Shown: piece after piece, positions 60,683 through 64,000 of the stretch | How the letters are laid out: each line of letters opens with the position of its first letter | Numbering within the stretch: position 1 is the first letter of the stretch | Origin: Acuticoccus sediminis | GTDB taxonomy: Bacteria; Pseudomonadota; Alphaproteobacteria; Rhizobiales; Amorphaceae | Assembly (NCBI RefSeq): GCF_003258595.1 | Contig: NZ_QHHQ01000004.1 | Location: forward strand, 186,001-250,000 | Direction: 5' to 3' | Length of the DNA stretch: 64,000 bases | The notes under the pieces: generated by a model | Database searches by the model: none | Told to the model about the DNA's origin: nothing | What the model saw: only the letters and a program-made list of their open reading frames with translations | Position numbers and translations under genes: made by a program

Positions 60683-61549
60683 ATGTCATTCCACTTCTCG
60701 CACGCGTTCGACCCCATCGCCCCCCAACCCCACGCCGCAGAGATCCTCTCCGGCGCGTCGCTGGACGACGCCGAACCCGTGGCGCACGCAAGTGGCGCGG
60801 GCGACCCGGGCGACGACCGGGGCAGCACGCTCTCGGTCCACCTCGCCGAGCTGAGCCTCGACCTCGCGATCTCCGCCGACGCTCCGCCGGCCGGTCCCGC
60901 CGCGGCCCCGGAGAGCGGCCGGGAGGCCGTCCTGATCCAGCTCTGCCGTGCCACGCCGGCGCTGAGCGAGATGCTCGGCGGCGCCGATTTCGACGGCGGG
61001 TTCGACCGGCAGGCGCTCGCCGACGACCCCATCGTCCGCCGCCTCACCGGCGCGCTCGACGAGGCTGCCGGCAGCGAGGATCCGTCCGCCGGCCTCTACG
61101 CCGACGCGCTGCGGCTGGCGACGCTGGTGCGCATCCTCAGCGTCCAGAAGGCGGCGGCGCGGATCTGGGCCCCGGCTGCCGAGCCGGCACCCCGGCCCGC
61201 CCCGGAGGCGACGCCGGGCGGCCTGCCGAAATGGCGCCTGAAGCGCGTGAAGGCCTACCTCGACGAGCACCTCGCCGAGGCCGTCACCCTCGCCGACATG
61301 GCCGCGGCGGCGGGTCTCAGCCGCATGTACTTCGCCGCGCAGTTCCGCCTCGCGACCGGACACCGGCCGCACGAATACCTCCTGAAGTGCCGGGTCGAAC
61401 GGGCGATGGACCTCCTGAAGGACACCGACGAGCCCGTCGCCCAGGTCGCCTTCGCCGTCGGCTTCCAGACGCAGTCGCACTTCACGACCGTCTTCCGCCG
61501 CTTCGCCGGGGAGACGCCCTACCGCTGGCGCTGCGCGCAGAGCAGCTAG
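60683..61549 (+). CDS. AraC family transcriptional regulator
   Basis: 288 aa. The C-terminal 100 residues have both AraC helix-turn-helix motifs: VTLADMAAAAGLSRMYFAAQFR and EPVAQVAFAVGFQTQSHFTTVFRR (as LADMAAAAGLSRMYFAAQF; VAQVAFAVGFQTQSHF), with the ending GETPYRWR. The first 185 residues are Ala/Pro/Asp-rich with no cupin sensor domain visible, so the signal is unknown. ATG 60683 has GAGGGC upstream. Confidence 0.9.
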   Translation: MSFHFSHAFDPIAPQPHAAEILSGASLDDAEPVAHASGAGDPGDDRGSTLSVHLAELSLDLAISADAPPAGPAAAPESGREAVLIQLCRATPALSEMLGGADFDGGFDRQALADDPIVRRLTGALDEAAGSEDPSAGLYADALRLATLVRILSVQKAAARIWAPAAEPAPRPAPEATPGGLPKWRLKRVKAYLDEHLAEAVTLADMAAAAGLSRMYFAAQFRLATGHRPHEYLLKCRVERAMDLLKDTDEPVAQVAFAVGFQTQSHFTTVFRRFAGETPYRWRCAQSS

Positions 61550-61650
61550 CGCACCGCCCGCTCGATCCGGCACGGACCGCGCCGCGGGCCCCGGCCCCGG
61601 TACGAGTGCCCTCCGAGTTGCCCGGCCCCCGAGCCGGGCGGCTCGCAAAG

Positions 61651-61702
61651 AGGCGAAACGCCCCGTCCCATTGGTCACCCAATCGGACGGGGCGTTTCGC
61701 CT
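61651..61702. terminator. 18-bp perfect inverted repeat after the AraC gene
   Basis: Arms AGGCGAAACGCCCCGTCC and GGACGGGGCGTTTCGCCT with inner ATTGG/CCAAT pairing, followed by CTGTTT. About 100 bp after the AraC stop, between convergent genes. Confidence 0.65.
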
Positions 61703-61762
61703 GTTTGCGGTTGGACCGGCCGACGGTGAACGAGCGCTGTCGAGGTCTCGGCCGCGAAGCAC

Positions 61763-61798
61763 AAAAAAAGGCGCCCGCCGGGTCACGGCGGGCGCCTT
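61763..61798 (-). terminator. Intrinsic terminator of dps
   Basis: AAGGCGCCCGCCG/CGGCGGGCGCCTT stem with a 5-nt loop. AAAAAAA on the plus strand becomes a T run after the stem when read from dps. Confidence 0.85.
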
Positions 61799-61824
61799 CT
61801 TGCCATCGGATCGGAACGGGACGC

Positions 61825-62343
61825 TCAGGTCTCGTTGCTGCGGCGGGAGGCTTCGAACAGGAACCAGACGCGGCCCTCGGCCTCGTCGATGTAGTTTTCG
61901 AGGAGGCTGGCGGTGGCGACGTCGCTGTGCTCGTCGCAGAGGTCATGCACCGCGCGCATCCGGGCGATCAGCTCGGAGTTGTCCTCCTTCAGCTCGGCCA
62001 GCATGTCGAGCGGCGTGACGTAGTCCGCATCGTTGTCCTGGATCCGCTGGAGACGGCCGATATGACCGATCGAGCGAAGCGTCGTGCCGCCCAGCTTGCG
62101 CACCCGCTCGGCGATCGCGTCGGTCGTGGCGAAGAGCTGACCGGCCTGATCGTCGAACAGGAGGTGATAGTCGCGGAAATGCGGACCGGAGACGTGCCAG
62201 TGAAAGTTCTTCGTCTTGAGGGCGAGCGCGAAGATGTCGGCAAGAAGCGCATTGAGCGCGCCCTGGAGGTCTCGCGTCGCGTCGGCGGAGAAGCTGGACG
62301 GCGTCGTCAGCGGGGCGGTACGCCGCTGCTGCGGGGTGCTCAT
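61825..62343 (-). CDS. dps: Dps family DNA-binding ferritin-like protein
   Basis: 172 aa. Dodecameric ferritin-like protein that oxidises Fe(II) with peroxide and protects DNA. The ferroxidase ligands are visible: KNFHWHVSGPHFRDYHLLFDDQ (in two parts, KNFHWHVSGPHF and DYHLLFDDQ) with His, His, Asp and Glu/Asp spacing. An N-terminal Ser/Thr/Arg-rich tail may bind DNA. A strong terminator follows. It precedes iron/haem transport genes, so iron homeostasis is a plausible local theme. Confidence 0.93.
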   Translation of the reverse strand: MSTPQQRRTAPLTTPSSFSADATRDLQGALNALLADIFALALKTKNFHWHVSGPHFRDYHLLFDDQAGQLFATTDAIAERVRKLGGTTLRSIGHIGRLQRIQDNDADYVTPLDMLAELKEDNSELIARMRAVHDLCDEHSDVATASLLENYIDEAEGRVWFLFEASRRSNET

Positions 62344-62391
62344 GGAACTGTCCTCATTGTTGGGCGCCGCAGCTCACGGCGCCGTGGGAGA

Positions 62392-62559
62392 TCAGTGGCC
62401 GACCGCGACGGGGTCGCTCGCGGGAAAAGTCTCGTCGAGCGCTTCATCGAGGAGGTCGCTGCTATGCTGGTCTTCGGCTGACGGTGCGGCCGGAGCACGG
62501 GCGGGCGGTTCCGGGTTCGAAGACGGACGCGGCACTGCGTGTGGGACCTTGTCGTCCAT
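62392..62559 (-). CDS. 55-aa conserved small protein ending in DETFPASDPV motif
   Basis: Starts MDDKVPHAVPRPS, Pro/Ala-rich, and ends with DLLDEALDETFPASDPVAVGH. The (D/E)ALxETFPASDPV tail is a recurrent motif in small alphaproteobacterial proteins of unknown function. GGGGAG ribosome site; no signal or membrane segment. It lies 48 bp upstream of dps on the same strand and could be its co-transcribed partner. Confidence 0.78.
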   Translation of the reverse strand: MDDKVPHAVPRPSSNPEPPARAPAAPSAEDQHSSDLLDEALDETFPASDPVAVGH

Positions 62560-62779
62560 GGGAGCCACTCCCCTTTCCGGGCATGAAGTGTCGGTTCCCT
62601 GCACCACCGGTTCCACCCGACTGAGATACGGACGAGGCAGCACTGGTCCGAGAACCCGCAAGACGCTCCATCGGGCCGCCCGCATCCGCGAACGCGGCGC
62701 CCGATGTTTCATCTACGGGTTATAAATGTTGTCTCCGAGGGGCCGGGACAATCCATACCTGCGTATGTTCCTCGTCCCG

Positions 62780-62831
62780 CCTTGGCCGCAGTCAGCCTTG
62801 GCCGCAGTCAGCCTTTGCCGCAGTCAGCCTT
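62780..62831. repeat. 16-bp tandem repeat, about 3.3 copies
   Basis: Units cc-ttggccgcagtcag repeat at 62780, 62796 and 62812 with one T/G change, ending in the 3' end of the ABC ATPase gene, where a repeat contributes its stop codon. Confidence 0.8.
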
Positions 62832-63606
62832 TGCCGGTCGTCGGCGTCGGCGTCGGCGCCCAGGGCAGGATGTAGCGCTCGTCGCCGACCGCGCCGCGCA
62901 CGACGCTGACGCCATAGGCGGCGGCGATCCGCGCGTCGGTCAGCACCGTCTCCGGCGGGCCGTCGGCGGCGACGCCGCCGTCCGACAGCAGGACGACGCG
63001 GTCGCAGAAGCGGGTGGCGAGGGCGAGGTCGTGCAGGACGACGGTGACGGCGGCGCCGCCGCGCGCCGTCCGGCGCAGCAGTTCCATGGCGTGAAGCTGG
63101 TGGAACGGGTCGAGCGCGGTGAGCGGCTCGTCGGCGAAGAGGAACGGCGCCTCCACCGCCAGCGCCCGCGCCAGCAGCACCCGCATGCGTTCGCCGCCCG
63201 ATAGCGCGTCGGCCCGCCGCCCGGCGAGGGCGAGGACGTCCGCCGCCGCCATCGCCCGATCGACGGCAGCGCTCACCGCCCCGGCCCGTTCGCCATGCGG
63301 CAGGCGGCCGAGGGCGACCACCTCGGCCACACGGATCGGCCAGTCGATCGTCGCGCCCTGGGCAAGGTAGGCGACGGTGCGCGCCAGCATGCGCGGCCGC
63401 AGCGCACACAGCGGGCGCCCGTCGATCGCGACCACGCCCCGGGCCGGCCGGGCGAGACCGGCCAGCACCTCCACGAGGGAGGACTTGCCGGCGCCATTCG
63501 GGCCGATCAGCCCGACGAATTCGCCCGGCCGGAGGGTGAGGTTCACGCCGGAGAGGACCGCGCGTCCACCCCTGACGACGTCGACGTCCCGCGCTTCGAG
63601 CGTCAT
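62824..63606 (-). CDS. Iron-siderophore/haem ABC transporter ATPase (FecE/HmuV type)
   Basis: 260 aa. Walker A GPNGAGKSS, Q-loop VAYLAQGATIDWP, signature LSGGERMRVLLARAL, Walker B FLFADEPLTALDP, H-loop VLHDLALATRF. This belongs to the FecCD-family importer ATPases (iron-siderophore, haem, cobalamin). The stop lies within a tandem repeat, so the tail (WAPTPTPTTGKG) is probably a slippage product. ATGA overlap with the upstream permease gene. Confidence 0.9.
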   Translation of the reverse strand: MTLEARDVDVVRGGRAVLSGVNLTLRPGEFVGLIGPNGAGKSSLVEVLAGLARPARGVVAIDGRPLCALRPRMLARTVAYLAQGATIDWPIRVAEVVALGRLPHGERAGAVSAAVDRAMAAADVLALAGRRADALSGGERMRVLLARALAVEAPFLFADEPLTALDPFHQLHAMELLRRTARGGAAVTVVLHDLALATRFCDRVVLLSDGGVAADGPPETVLTDARIAAAYGVSVVRGAVGDERYILPWAPTPTPTTGKG

Positions 63607-64000
63607 GCCGGTCTCCGGAGGCGCAGGATGAGGGCCAGCAGGAACGGCGCGCCGATGAGCGCCGTCACCACGCCGAGCTTCAGCTCCGGACGCATCGGGA
63701 GGAGGCGCACGGCGATGTCGGCCCCCACGGTGAGCGCGGCGCCTGCGAGGCCGCTGACGAGGAGGAGCCGGCCCGGACGATGCCCCACCAGCGGCCGCAT
63801 CACGTGCGGCGCCACCAGCCCGACGAAGCCGATGGCGCCGGAGACCGCCACCGCGCTCCCCACGGCCAGCGCCGCGCCGGCGATGACCTTGAGCCGCAGC
63901 GACCGCATCCGAAAGCCGAGGCTCTCGGCCGTCGCCTCACCGAGGGTGAGCGCGTCGAGCCCGGAGGCGGCGCGCATCGTCACGAACCAGCCGGCCGCCA
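63603..64000 (-). CDS. FecCD-type ABC permease, 5'-truncated by window edge
   Basis: The C-terminal 130 or so residues of a BtuC/FecCD permease. Visible: LTLGEATAESLGFR, then a helix-rich region with GFVGLVAPHVMRPLVGHRPGRLLLVSGLAGA (quoted in part: GFVGLVAPHVMR), the coupling motif, and the final helix GVVTALIGAPFLLALILRL. The frame is open to the right edge. It is translationally coupled to the ATPase gene; the binding protein should lie beyond the window. Iron-siderophore or haem is the likely substrate class. Confidence 0.92.
   Translation of the reverse strand, partial: AAGWFVTMRAASGLDALTLGEATAESLGFRMRSLRLKVIAGAALAVGSAVAVSGAIGFVGLVAPHVMRPLVGHRPGRLLLVSGLAGAALTVGADIAVRLLPMRPELKLGVVTALIGAPFLLALILRLRRPA

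Overview
The window is high-GC chromosomal DNA from an alphaproteobacterium. The evidence is overall gene content: overlapping speD-speE, a YifB/ComM ATPase, prfC, a stand-alone NDUFS4-type complex I subunit, an Atm1-type exporter, an OlsB-like acyltransferase and an Arg/Pro tRNA pair. A marine Hyphomicrobiales-like host is my inference; no rRNA or taxonomic marker is present.

Layout. 1-18000 is core chromosome: the 3' end of radC, speE/speD, a padR-adaptor-RND efflux operon, an exported hydratase-like protein, an Atm1-type ABC exporter, prfC, an ornithine-lipid-type acyltransferase, yifB, a sirtuin, a double cold-shock-domain protein, a DUF192 protein, tRNA-Pro, a complex I accessory subunit and tRNA-Arg.

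18001-35390 is a 17.4-kb integrated element. It lies between two identical 48-bp copies of the tRNA-Arg 3' half and ends with a tyrosine integrase. The + strand carries a head module (head closure, portal, protease, HK97 capsid, probable decoration protein, connector, HNH, small and large terminase), with a tape-measure protein as the only recognisable tail gene and with a permuted gene order. A tightly overlapping minus-strand operon starts with an AlpA-like gene and ends at a winged-helix protein. Next to that protein lie four 14-15-bp iterons and an AT-rich stretch. A four-site operator array separates the AlpA operon from an Arc-like repressor plus integrase. Reading these parts as a phage-satellite-like or minimal prophage element is inference.

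35391-48220 is transport and sugar metabolism: a GH13_18 sugar phosphorylase divergent from an ABC sugar importer with two unusually enlarged permeases, an outer-membrane channel-like protein, GltS, an AI-2E-family protein and a BCCT transporter with a previously unlisted 36-aa membrane peptide.

48220-51727 is the most unusual locus: a protein fusing a HopA1-type domain to a LanC-like domain whose zinc site is degenerate, beside a separate APH-type kinase. This resembles the split dehydratase of class V lanthipeptides and thioamitides. No precursor peptide is obvious, although three weak candidates lie upstream.

52554-64000 holds exported proteins (Cys-rich repeat, OmpA-like, a large SH3/Gly-rich protein), a formamidase, an SDR, an acyl-CoA ligase, an AraC regulator, Dps, a 55-aa conserved small protein and the start of an iron/haem-type ABC uptake system cut by the window end.
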